Assembly (NCBI RefSeq): GCF_014648175.1
Contig: NZ_BMQP01000028.1
Location: 1 to 64,000, forward strand
Direction of reading: 5' to 3'
Length of the DNA: 64,000 bases
From: Planobispora rosea
GTDB taxonomy: Bacteria; Actinomycetota; Actinomycetes; Streptosporangiales; Streptosporangiaceae
Numbering within the stretch: the first letter of the stretch is position 1; each line of letters begins with the position of its first letter. Below the pieces are notes generated by a model. The model had not been told where the DNA came from and searched no databases. It saw only the letters and a program-made list of their open reading frames with translations. Positions 57,168-64,000 of this stretch are shown here, piece after piece. The position numbers and the translations under genes are program-made.

Positions 57168-57895
57168 TGACCACGATCACCGTCGCCCCGCGCGTGGCGC
57201 TCGCGCTCGACGCCGCGGAGGCCGCTCTGGCCCTGCTGCCCACCGGCGGTTCCCTGGAGGTCGGGACGCCCGTCTCCGGCGTCCCAGGTGAGGTCCCCGC
57301 GGGCCAGGCCGTGTGCGCACGCTTCTCCGGCACCGCCCAGGGCGAGGTCGCGATCGTCGTCGGCCAGGACCTCGTCGACGCCCTGAAGCAGAGCCCGCTC
57401 GGCGAGCTCGACCTGACCAAGGCCGTGCAGCCCGCCCTGGAGGCGGCGGCCCGCGCCCTGGGCCCGATCGTCATGGACCCCGCCCAGGCCGTCGAGCCCG
57501 AGGTCGGCCTGGGCGCGCTCGCCAACCGCGGCGAGGCCATGTTCGTCCCGCTGCTGGAGGACGGCGTCGTCCGCGCCCTGGTCGCCCTGGTGGCGAACCC
57601 GTGGCCGGCGCCCGCGTCCGCGGCCCCCTCCACCCCGGCCCGCAAGGGCGGCCTGGAGATGCTGCACGACGTCGAGATGAGCGTCACCGCGGAGCTCGGC
57701 CGCACCCGGATGACCATCCGCGAGCTGCTGTCGCTGTCGCCCGGCGCCGTGGTCGAGCTCGACCGCGCCGCGGGCAGCCCCGTGGACCTGCTGGTCAACG
57801 GCCGTCTGATCGCCCGCGGCGAGGTCGTGGTCATCGACGAGAACTTCGGCATCCGCATCACCGAGATCGTCCCGCCCACCGCAGAGCGCTCCTGA
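57167..57895 (+). CDS. fliN: FliN: motor switch protein (long, FliY-like)
   Basis: 242 residues, ATG 57167, overlapping the fliM stop (TAATG). The C-terminal SpoA domain (about 160-235; MLHDVEMSVTAELGRTRMTI, VVELDRAAGSPVDLLVNGRL, GVR-equivalent GIRITEIV) is FliN. The first 150 residues form a CheC-like alpha/beta domain but no ExxN phosphatase motif is visible, so this resembles FliY without clear catalytic residues. It completes the C-ring. Confidence 0.92.
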   Translation: MTTITVAPRVALALDAAEAALALLPTGGSLEVGTPVSGVPGEVPAGQAVCARFSGTAQGEVAIVVGQDLVDALKQSPLGELDLTKAVQPALEAAARALGPIVMDPAQAVEPEVGLGALANRGEAMFVPLLEDGVVRALVALVANPWPAPASAAPSTPARKGGLEMLHDVEMSVTAELGRTRMTIRELLSLSPGAVVELDRAAGSPVDLLVNGRLIARGEVVVIDENFGIRITEIVPPTAERS

Positions 57896-57950
57896 CACCG
57901 AGCGCCCCCGGCCCGACCGAGACAGCCTCCGCGGAAGGAACAGCCCGAAA

Positions 57951-58391
57951 ATGATCGAGACCGTCCTGAGAATCACGTTCTCGCTCCTGGTCGTCCTGCT
58001 CCTGGTGTGGGGGCTGTCGAAGGTCGCCCGCAAGCCGATGGCCGCCCGCGGCGGACACCTCTCGGTGATCGCCCGCCAGCAGCTGAGCCGCAACTCCTCG
58101 GTGGCCATCGTCCGCGTGGTCGACCGCGCCCTGGTCATCGGCGTCACCGAGGGCCAGGTCACCCTGCTGACGGAGACGGACCTGGCCGCGGTGGAGGAAC
58201 CCCGCGAACAGAGCGTGGAACGCACTCCCGTCTCCCTGCCGGACGTCCTCCCGGCAGCCGACTCCTCTCCGGCTGCCGAGGAGGCGACCCCCGAGCGGGC
58301 CGCTGCGACCGGCCCCCTGGCAGGTTCCGCCCTGTCGCTCCAGACCTGGAAGACCGCCCTGGAAACGCTGCGCGAACGGACGGCCCGCTAA
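57951..58391 (+). CDS. fliO: FliO: export gate accessory protein
   Basis: 146 residues, ATG 57951. One N-terminal membrane helix (about 5-25; LRITFSLLVVLLLVWGLSKV), then the FliO beta domain (LSVIARQQLSRNSSVAIVRV). The C-terminal half is acidic and disordered. FliO helps assemble the FliP ring. Confidence 0.88.
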   Translation: MIETVLRITFSLLVVLLLVWGLSKVARKPMAARGGHLSVIARQQLSRNSSVAIVRVVDRALVIGVTEGQVTLLTETDLAAVEEPREQSVERTPVSLPDVLPAADSSPAAEEATPERAAATGPLAGSALSLQTWKTALETLRERTAR

Positions 58392-58394
58392 CTC

Positions 58395-59303
58395 ATGAAG
58401 CGCATCATCAGCCTGGCCGTGGTCGGCCTGGCTACCTTCGGCACGCTCGCGCTCGGCGCGGCCCCGGCCTCGGCCGCCACCCAGCCGGTACGGCAGGCGG
58501 CCCCGGTCTCCTCGGCCGTCCCGGCCGCGGCCTCGGCCCCGCAGGCCGCCGCCCCCGCCGCCACCTCCGCCGTCTCGGTCTCCGCCTCGCCGGCCTCGCC
58601 CCAGCCCAAGGGCCCGAAGGGCCCGGGCGGCCCCGGCACCGACACGGTCACCATCGACCTCAACGGCGTCAACGGCAAGCCGAGCCAGTCGATCGTCATG
58701 ATGCTGGGCCTGACGGTCCTGTCCGTCGCCCCCGCGATCCTGCTGCTGTGCACCAGCTTCACCAAGATCTTCGTGGTGCTGAGCATCACCCGCAACGCGC
58801 TCGGCCTGTCCAACGTCCCGCCGAACCAGGTGCTGGCCGGTCTGGCGATCTTCATCAGCCTGTTCATCATGGGGCCCGTCGCCTCGCAGGTGAACGACAA
58901 CGCCGTCCAGCCCTACCTCAAGGGCGAGAAGAGCGTCTCCGAGGCCGTCGCGGCCGCCGAGCCGTCGGTGCGGGAGTTCCTGACCAAGCACACCCGCAAG
59001 GACGACCTGGCGCTGTTCACCAAGGTCGCCGGGGACAAGAAGCCGGCCAACGCCGAGGCCGTTCCGATGACCACCCTGATCCCGGCGTTCGTCCTGTCGG
59101 AGCTGCGTTCCGCCTTCATCATCGGGTTTGTCATCTACATACCGTTCCTCATCATCGACCTGGTCATCTCCGCGGCCCTGATGTCGATGGGAATGATGAT
59201 GCTCCCGCCGGTCACGGTGGCGATGCCCTTCAAGCTCCTTCTCTTCGTACTCGTCAACGGCTGGGGACTCATCGTGACGTCCCTGGTCGGAAGCTACCAG
59301 TGA
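58395..59303 (+). CDS. fliP: FliP: export gate protein
   Basis: 302 residues, ATG 58395, three bases after fliO. A signal sequence (about 1-28, cleaved near ASA-ATQ) and an Ala/Pro linker precede the core with four membrane helices. Conserved FliP sequences include LLCTSFTKIFVVLSITRNAL and the late VISAALMSMGMMMLPP. With FliQ and FliR it forms the helical export pore. Confidence 0.96.
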   Translation: MKRIISLAVVGLATFGTLALGAAPASAATQPVRQAAPVSSAVPAAASAPQAAAPAATSAVSVSASPASPQPKGPKGPGGPGTDTVTIDLNGVNGKPSQSIVMMLGLTVLSVAPAILLLCTSFTKIFVVLSITRNALGLSNVPPNQVLAGLAIFISLFIMGPVASQVNDNAVQPYLKGEKSVSEAVAAAEPSVREFLTKHTRKDDLALFTKVAGDKKPANAEAVPMTTLIPAFVLSELRSAFIIGFVIYIPFLIIDLVISAALMSMGMMMLPPVTVAMPFKLLLFVLVNGWGLIVTSLVGSYQ

Positions 59304-59313
59304 GGATCTGACC

Positions 59314-59589
59314 GTGACCGACACCCAGGTGCTGCACATCGCCACGCAGGCCATGGTCCTCGCGACCAAGCTCGCCGCCCCGATCCTGATCACTGCCCTG
59401 CTCATCGGCTTCGTGATCTCCCTGTTCCAGTCGGTGACCCAGATCCAGGAAGCCACGCTGTCCTTCGTCCCGAAGGCCGCCGGAGTGGCCGTGGCGCTGA
59501 TCTTCACCGGCAACTGGATGCTGCACGAGCTGGTCGCCTTCACCACCCAGCTGTTCGACCAGGTGCCCCAGCTCATCCACGGCGGCTGA
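59314..59589 (+). CDS. fliQ: FliQ: export gate protein
   Basis: 91 residues from GTG 59314. Two membrane helices with the conserved LIGFVISLFQSVTQIQEATL loop followed by SFVPKAAGV. Four copies are expected around the FliP-FliR pore. Confidence 0.96.
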   Translation: MTDTQVLHIATQAMVLATKLAAPILITALLIGFVISLFQSVTQIQEATLSFVPKAAGVAVALIFTGNWMLHELVAFTTQLFDQVPQLIHGG

Positions 59590-59593
59590 GCCC

Positions 59594-60358
59594 GTGACGG
59601 GAATGTTGTCCTCGCCCACCCTGGCCGCCCTGCTGCTGGCCTCGATCCGGGCCGCGGCCTGGCTGCTGATCAGCCCGCCGTTCAACTCCAAGGCGATCCC
59701 CAACATGGTCAAGGCTCTGCTGGCCGTCGCGATCGCCCTGCCGCTGACCCCCCAGCTGGCCGGACAGCTTCCCGACATCACCGCCGCCACCATGCTGATC
59801 GGCGCCATCGAGCAGGTCATCGCGGGCGTGGCACTGGGCTTCCTGACCTCCCTGGTCTTCGCCGCCGTGCAGGCCGCCGGCGACCTCCTGGACATCTTCG
59901 GCGGCTTCTCCCTGGCCACCGCCTTCGACCCGCTGTCGATGGCCGCCAGCTCGGTGTTCGGCAAGTTCTACCAGATGCTGTGCACCACCCTGCTGCTGGT
60001 CAGCGGCGCCTACCAGTTCGTCCTGCTCGGTTTCACCAAGACCTACAGCGTGCTCCCGCTGAACGGCACGCTGTCGCTGGGGACCCTCAGCGAGCTGATC
60101 ACCGGCGGCCTGGCCGACCTGTTCGTGGCCACCCTGCAGATCGCCGGCCCGATCATCGCGGTGCTCTTCTGCGCCGACCTCGCGCTCGGCCTGCTCAGCA
60201 AGGCCGCCCCCGCCCTGAACGCCTTCTCCCTCGGGTTCCCCGTGAAGATCTTCCTCACCCTCGCCCTGGCCGGGATCGGCATCTCGGTGCTGCCCGGCGT
60301 CATCGACGGGCTGACCGACCGCGCCGTACGACTGATGATGGAAGGGGCCGGATCATGA
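59594..60358 (+). CDS. fliR: FliR: export gate protein
   Basis: 254 residues from GTG 59594 (ATG 59603 is possible). Six membrane helices. FliR landmarks: RAAAWLLISPPFNSKAIPNM near the N-terminus, FAAVQAAGDLLDIFGGFSLA in the middle and LNAFSLGFPVKIFLTLAL near the end. Its stop overlaps flhB (ATGA). Confidence 0.95.
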   Translation: MTGMLSSPTLAALLLASIRAAAWLLISPPFNSKAIPNMVKALLAVAIALPLTPQLAGQLPDITAATMLIGAIEQVIAGVALGFLTSLVFAAVQAAGDLLDIFGGFSLATAFDPLSMAASSVFGKFYQMLCTTLLLVSGAYQFVLLGFTKTYSVLPLNGTLSLGTLSELITGGLADLFVATLQIAGPIIAVLFCADLALGLLSKAAPALNAFSLGFPVKIFLTLALAGIGISVLPGVIDGLTDRAVRLMMEGAGS

Positions 60359-61434
60359 GCGGCGGCGGGGAGAAGACCGAGCAGCCGACAGCCAAGAAGA
60401 AGAAGGACGCCCAGAAAGAGGGCCAGGTCCCCCAGACGCCCGACTTCGGGGCGTGGGCGTCGATGCTGGCGGCCGGCCTGCTGCTGCCCATGGTCCTGGA
60501 GAGCTCCGTGGCGGCCGCCGAGCGCATCATGCTGCAGCTCGGGGAGATCATCCGCGATCCCGACCCGATGATGGGGCTCGGCCTGCTCGCCACGGGCCTG
60601 AAGGACGCCATGCTGGCGATCGCGCCGCTGGCCGCCGTCACCGTGGTGATCACCCTGGCCGCCGCGGGCGGCCAGACCGGCCTCAAGCCCGCCAGCAAGC
60701 TGTTCAAGCCGCAGTTCAAGAAGCTCAACCCGCTGTCCGGCCTGAAGCGGATGTTCGGCGGGCAGGCGGTGTGGGAGAGCGTCAAGGCCCTGCTGAAGAC
60801 CGCGGTGCTGACCGGCGTCGCCTACATGGCCATCCAGGACCTGATCCCGGTCCTCATGGCCTCCGGCTCCCTGCCCCTGGGCGTGCTGCTGACCACCGCC
60901 GGCGACGCGATCCTGTCGCTCATGCGCTTCGCCGGCGCCGCCGGTGTCGCGCTGGCCGCCGCCGACTACGCGATGGCCCGCCGCCGCATCGGCAAGCAGC
61001 TGAAGATGACCAAGCAGGAGGTCAAGGAGGAGCACAAGCGCAGCGAGGGCGACCCGCACGTCAAGGGCCAGATCCGGGCCCGCCAGCAGGCGATGGCCCG
61101 CAACCGCATGATGGCCGACGTCCCCAAGGCCGACGTGGTCCTGGTCAACCCCACCCACGTCGCCGTCGCCCTGCGCTACGACCCCGCCAAGGGCGCCCCC
61201 CGGGTGGTCGCCAAGGGCTCCGGCACCGTCGCCGCCAAGATCCGCGAGCTCGCCTCCGAGAACCGCATCCCCATGGTGCAGGACGTCCCGCTGGCCCGCG
61301 CGCTGTACAAGAGCTGCGAGATCGGCCACGAGATCCCGGCGGAGATGTACGGCGCGGTCGCCAAGGTGCTGGCCTTCGTCATGAGCCTCAAGGCCAGGGG
61401 CTCGGCCGCGGGCCTGCACCGCCTCGCCGCATGA
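60355..61434 (+). CDS. flhB: FlhB: export-substrate specificity switch
   Basis: 359 residues, ATG 60355. Basic N-terminus (EKTEQPTAKKKKDAQKEGQV), four membrane helices (about 33-210) and the cytosolic domain with the autocleavage motif NPTH (265-268) in VVLVNPTHVAVALRYD. Cleavage and FliK contact switch export from hook to filament proteins. Last gene of the fliM-flhB run; a hairpin follows. Confidence 0.97.
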   Translation: MSGGGEKTEQPTAKKKKDAQKEGQVPQTPDFGAWASMLAAGLLLPMVLESSVAAAERIMLQLGEIIRDPDPMMGLGLLATGLKDAMLAIAPLAAVTVVITLAAAGGQTGLKPASKLFKPQFKKLNPLSGLKRMFGGQAVWESVKALLKTAVLTGVAYMAIQDLIPVLMASGSLPLGVLLTTAGDAILSLMRFAGAAGVALAAADYAMARRRIGKQLKMTKQEVKEEHKRSEGDPHVKGQIRARQQAMARNRMMADVPKADVVLVNPTHVAVALRYDPAKGAPRVVAKGSGTVAAKIRELASENRIPMVQDVPLARALYKSCEIGHEIPAEMYGAVAKVLAFVMSLKARGSAAGLHRLAA

Positions 61435-61439
61435 GACCC

Positions 61440-61482
61440 GCGGCGCCGTACGGCAGGGCCGGAGATCCCCGTACGGCGCCGC
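61440..61482 (+). terminator. Terminator after flhB
   Basis: Perfect 14-bp arms (61440-61453 and 61469-61482) with a 15-base loop, six bases after the flhB stop. It closes the flagellar cluster. Confidence 0.8.
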
Positions 61483-61510
61483 GCCCGCCCCTGACCGGCC
61501 GGTGGGACGC

Positions 61511-62107
61511 TCAGGAGGCGTCCTTCGCCCGGGGGCGGGCACGCAGGTGCGCGCGCTCGCCCTGCCTGCCGAACAGGCTGAGGAACTCCACCGGCTCGCC
61601 GTCGGCGGCGCCGAACCAGTGCGGCACGCGGGTGTCGAACTCGGCCGCCTCACCGGGCGAGAGCACCAGGTCGTGCTCGCCGAGGATGATCCGCAGCCGC
61701 CCGTTGAGGACGTAGAGCCATTCGTAGCCCTCGTGGGTCTGCGGATCGGGCTCCCGCCGGGGACTGCCGGCCGGAATCACGATCTTGTATGCCTGGATGC
61801 CGCCGGTCCGGCGGGTCAGGGGCAGCATGGTCATGCCGTTGCGGGCGACCGGGCGCAGGTGGATGCGCGGGTCGCCGGTCGGCGGGGCGCCGACGAGCTC
61901 GTCGAGCGTGACGCCGTGCTCCCTGGCCAGGGGGAGCAGGAGCTCCAGGGTCGGCCGGCGGGCGCCGGACTCCAGCCGGGACAGGGTGCTCACCGAGATG
62001 CCGGTCGCCGCCGACAGGTCGGCCAGCGTGGTCTCGCGCTGCCGGCGCAGCGCGCGCAGCCGGGGGCCGACCGCGTCGAGTGCGTGGCCGAGGTCATCGT
62101 CGTCCAT
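61511..62107 (-). CDS. XRE-family regulator with a cupin domain
   Basis: 198 residues from ATG 62107 (GGAGG almost adjacent); an in-frame TTG at 62131 is less likely. Helix-turn-helix domain at about 8-65 (TTLADLSAATGISVSTLSRL then ESGARRPTL), then a C-terminal cupin barrel (about 105-185; HEGYEWLYVLNGRLRIILGE). This layout is shared by PuuR/SutR-type sensors that bind a small ligand in the cupin. The divergent methyltransferase gene is the likely target. Two palindromes lie between them. Confidence 0.87.
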   Translation of the reverse strand: MDDDDLGHALDAVGPRLRALRRQRETTLADLSAATGISVSTLSRLESGARRPTLELLLPLAREHGVTLDELVGAPPTGDPRIHLRPVARNGMTMLPLTRRTGGIQAYKIVIPAGSPRREPDPQTHEGYEWLYVLNGRLRIILGEHDLVLSPGEAAEFDTRVPHWFGAADGEPVEFLSLFGRQGERAHLRARPRAKDAS

Positions 62108-62114
62108 GCCTCCA

Positions 62115-62147
62115 GTTTGCCATAACGGCAACTAGGTTTGCGCAAAC
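62115..62147. promoter_or_regulatory. Palindromic operators before the XRE-cupin gene
   Basis: TTGCC/GGCAA dyad (62117-62131) and the perfect 12-bp palindrome GTTTGCGCAAAC (62136-62147), centred about 18 bp apart, directly upstream of the XRE-cupin gene. They are probable binding sites for its product. Confidence 0.6.
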
Positions 62148-62309
62148 GGCCAATGATCCCGCATGGTTGCCGTGGAGGGGCGACACGGTGGCCGCCGCCG
62201 GTCACGGGACCCCGCCCCGCGCGGCCGTCACCCGGGGCCCGTCCCTCCGGCCCGCAAGGACGGGCTCCTGACCCGCACGGACCTGGTGAACAACGGAAAG
62301 GAGACCGCC

Positions 62310-63026
62310 GTGTCCCACGCATTCGACAAGGCGTTCTGGGAAGAGCGCTACCGCGGCCACGACCATGAGCACGACCATGCCCAGGACCGCGGGCACGACC
62401 ACGGTCATGACGACGGCCATGAGCACGGTCATGAACACGAGCACGACCACGCCCCGGCCCGCCCGAGGCAGCCCAACCCGCACCTGCTGGCGGAGGCCGC
62501 AGACCTCGCACCCGGCGCGGCGCTGGACGCCGGTTGCGGCGAGGGAGCCGACGCCCTCTGGCTCGCCTCGCACGGCTGGCGGGTGACGGCGGTGGACATC
62601 TCCGCCACCGCGCTGCGCCGCGCACGCGAGCACGCCGAGACCCTCGGCGCCGGAGCCGCGGACCGGATCGACTGGATCGAGGCCGACTTGACCGCCTGGG
62701 CACCTCCCGAGGAGCACTTCGACCTGGTCTGCACCCACTACGTGCACGCGGCGGCGTCCCGCGAGACGCTGTTCCACCGGCTGGCGGCGGCGGTCGCGCC
62801 GGGCGGCACGCTGCTCATCGTCGGCCACCACCCGTCGGATCCGCACTCCGCCGCGCACGCCTCGGGCCCGGGGGTGCACTTCACGGCCGAGGAGATCGCG
62901 GCCGGGCTCGACCCCGCGCGATGGGACGTCGCCGTCGCCGAGACCAGAACCCGGCAGGTCACCCACCCCCGCGGCCACGAGATCACCTTCCACGACTCCG
63001 TCCTGCGGGCCCGCAGACGCCCCTGA
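62310..63026 (+). CDS. Class I SAM-dependent methyltransferase with a His-rich N-terminal insert
   Basis: 238 residues from GTG 62310 (AAAGGAG six bases upstream). After AFDKAFWEERYRGH comes a 35-residue stretch of alternating His, Asp, Glu and Gly (HDHEHDHAQDRGHDHGHDD and so on) that should bind divalent metal. The methyltransferase domain follows: motif I LDAGCGEGADALWLA, motif II VTAVDIS, motif IV FDLVCTHYVH. It resembles TehB/thiopurine-type enzymes that methylate small molecules or metalloids. The His insert is outside the catalytic fold. The neighbour is an XRE-cupin regulator. Confidence 0.85.
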   Translation: MSHAFDKAFWEERYRGHDHEHDHAQDRGHDHGHDDGHEHGHEHEHDHAPARPRQPNPHLLAEAADLAPGAALDAGCGEGADALWLASHGWRVTAVDISATALRRAREHAETLGAGAADRIDWIEADLTAWAPPEEHFDLVCTHYVHAAASRETLFHRLAAAVAPGGTLLIVGHHPSDPHSAAHASGPGVHFTAEEIAAGLDPARWDVAVAETRTRQVTHPRGHEITFHDSVLRARRRP

Positions 63027-63130
63027 CCCGCGGGGACGGCACCGGGACGGGCCGGCTCCGCGGCGGCCCCGCCGTGACCCGGCCACACCGATCACCGCTT
63101 ACACGGCCTGCCCCGCACGACGGGGGCGGC

Positions 63131-63598
63131 TCATCCCCGGTCGGCGATCTCGGCCGCCCACGCGCGCAGCCCGGCCAGGAAGCCCTCCCGCTGCCGGGGC
63201 GTGAGCACGTCCATCGCGCGCAGCAGCGGGCCTGCCCGCATCTCCAGGAACTCCGCCACGACGGCGCGGTGCTCGGGGCTGAGGTGGACGAGCGTGCGCC
63301 TGCGGTTGGCCGGGTCGGGAGCGCGGTCGGCCAGGCCGGCCCGGCACAGGTCGCTCACCAGGTCGCTGGCGTTGGGCAGGGAGACGCCCAGTCGTGCGGC
63401 CAGTTCGGAGACGGTCAGCGGGGAGTCGATGCCGAGCTGCGTGACGACCGCACCGTGGCGCCGGGTCAGGGAGTGGCTCTCGAAGACCGCGCGCAGGCCG
63501 TCGGGCATCCCCGGCGCGGGGTGCTGGCGGAAATAGACGGCCACCTGGGGGATCAGTTCGAGGATCTCGCGCCGGACCGCCTCGGAGTTGCTGGACAT
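63131..63598 (-). CDS. MarR-family transcriptional regulator
   Basis: 155 residues, ATG 63598. Winged helix with LTVSELAARLGVSLPNASDL (recognition helix) and the wing ADRAPDPANRRRTLVHLSPE (D-xR signature). It should bind, as a dimer, the inverted repeat in the AT-rich gap before the divergent membrane-protein gene and respond to a small phenolic or lipophilic ligand. Transcribed alone. Confidence 0.9.
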   Translation of the reverse strand: MSSNSEAVRREILELIPQVAVYFRQHPAPGMPDGLRAVFESHSLTRRHGAVVTQLGIDSPLTVSELAARLGVSLPNASDLVSDLCRAGLADRAPDPANRRRTLVHLSPEHRAVVAEFLEMRAGPLLRAMDVLTPRQREGFLAGLRAWAAEIADRG

Positions 63599-63611
63599 GG
63601 ACCCGGAGTAT

Positions 63612-63650
63612 ACAGTTCAAAAAATCAAACAGTTAAAATATTTGAACTGT
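63612..63650. promoter_or_regulatory. AT-rich divergent operator/promoter
   Basis: A 22-bp near-perfect palindrome (63629-63650, one mismatch; half-site ACAGTTCAAAT) and a further half-site ACAGTTCAAA at 63612. They lie between the MarR gene and the divergent membrane-protein gene. The spacing suits a MarR dimer covering both promoters. Confidence 0.7.
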
Positions 63651-63659
63651 GGAGGTGTC

Positions 63660-64000
63660 GTGTCGCAACAGCGCGCGCTCCGGGCCAGCCTGCGCGCCGA
63701 CGGCGTCGGAACGGGGATCTTCGGCCTCTTCATGCTGGTCGGCGGGCAGGGGCTGGCAGATGCGATCGGCGTGCCCGGCTCCTGGACCGTCCCCATCGGC
63801 CTCGGCATGCTGGGCGGAGCCGTCCTTCTGCTGGTCTTCAGCGGCCATCCCGTCCTGCCCCCCGTCGCGGCCGCGGTCAACTCCGTCGCCGCCGTCGCCA
63901 TGGTCGGGCTGACGCTCGGCGGCCTGCTGCCGCTCACCGGGCTGGGCGTCGCCTTCATGCTGGCCGGGGCCGCCTGGGTGACCACGTTCGCGGTCCTCGT
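63660..64000 (+). CDS. Membrane protein, MarR-divergent (partial)
   Basis: First 113 residues from GTG 63660 (GGAGG four to five bases upstream), running off the window end. At least four hydrophobic segments (about 15-32, 41-58, 63-84 and 90-110), with short loops and few charges. I do not recognise the family. Divergence from the MarR gene with a shared operator suggests control by MarR, as in many efflux or stress genes. Confidence 0.65.
   Translation, partial: MSQQRALRASLRADGVGTGIFGLFMLVGGQGLADAIGVPGSWTVPIGLGMLGGAVLLLVFSGHPVLPPVAAAVNSVAAVAMVGLTLGGLLPLTGLGVAFMLAGAAWVTTFAVL

Noticed and set aside
32412..61434. Type III secretion system rather than flagellum
   Set aside because: fliG, fliM, fliN, motA, motB, rod, hook and fliK genes are all present, and no needle, translocator or secretin genes are seen.
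1..64000. tRNA, rRNA, tmRNA, IS elements, CRISPR arrays
   Set aside because: None recognised by eye in any intergenic region; short degenerate copies cannot be excluded without a covariance or profile search.

Overview
The window is high-GC actinobacterial DNA: G/C-ending third codon positions, many GTG and TTG starts, and almost every gene pair joined by ATGA, GTGA or TTGA stop-start overlaps. A complete flagellar basal body, export apparatus and stator set, five methyl-accepting chemotaxis proteins (MCPs), a chemotaxis operon, cell-wall hydrolases and a matrixin-type protease point to a motile, probably zoospore-forming, filamentous actinomycete (Streptosporangiaceae or Actinoplanes-like). 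The genus cannot be fixed from the sequence alone. No tRNA, rRNA, insertion sequence, integrase or CRISPR array was seen.

Layout. 1-3.8 kb: end of a Lys/Ala-rich protein, a sulfotransferase-like gene, then an MCP / RsbW-like ATPase / small-protein operon on the minus strand. 4.1-9.5 kb: a tightly coupled operon of two stand-alone receivers, a membrane-anchored HEAT-repeat protein, a GT2 processive-type glycosyltransferase and a large histidine kinase. 9.5-13.7 kb: secreted matrixin metalloprotease, a replication-initiator-like protein with three 15-bp iteron-like repeats and a possible small RNA, small RHH-like and toxin/antitoxin-like genes. 13.8-19 kb: OmpR-type regulator with a kinase whose ATPase domain looks degenerate, a GH73 glucosaminidase, and a GGDEF-EAL protein. 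19.2-26.6 kb: MCP, MFS exporter, and the cheB-cheR-cheY-cheX-cheY-cheX-like operon. 26.7-29 kb: VapBC-like pair, an HTH protein whose start codon lies in a 29-bp perfect palindrome, a DUF6157 protein. 29.2-38.7 kb: two MCPs, then the flhA-flhF-PilZ-membrane protein-MCP cluster. 39-42.7 kb: hypothetical, secreted and cell-wall genes. 42.9-61.4 kb: main flagellar cluster flgB-flgC-fliE-fliF-fliG-fliH-fliI-fliJ-C40 peptidase-fliK-flgD-flgE, a small toxin/antitoxin pair, flbD-motA-motB-fliL, and fliM-fliN-fliO-fliP-fliQ-fliR-flhB. 61.5-64 kb: regulator, methyltransferase and MarR genes.

The clearest unifying signal is a sigma-28 (FliA/WhiG-type) promoter, CTCA or CTTA - N16 (once N17) - GCCGAT, often followed by GGG. 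It sits in front of at least eleven transcription units on both strands: flgB, flbD-mot, fliM, flhA, four MCPs, the che operon, a putative peptidoglycan hydrolase and the secreted metalloprotease. It ties the scattered genes into one motility regulon and suggests that wall and protein hydrolysis are co-induced with flagellar assembly, for instance during spore release. Other points of interest are an FlhF homologue that has lost both nucleotide-binding signatures, a doubled CheY/CheX arrangement without cheA or cheW nearby, and the receiver-HEAT-GT2-kinase operon.
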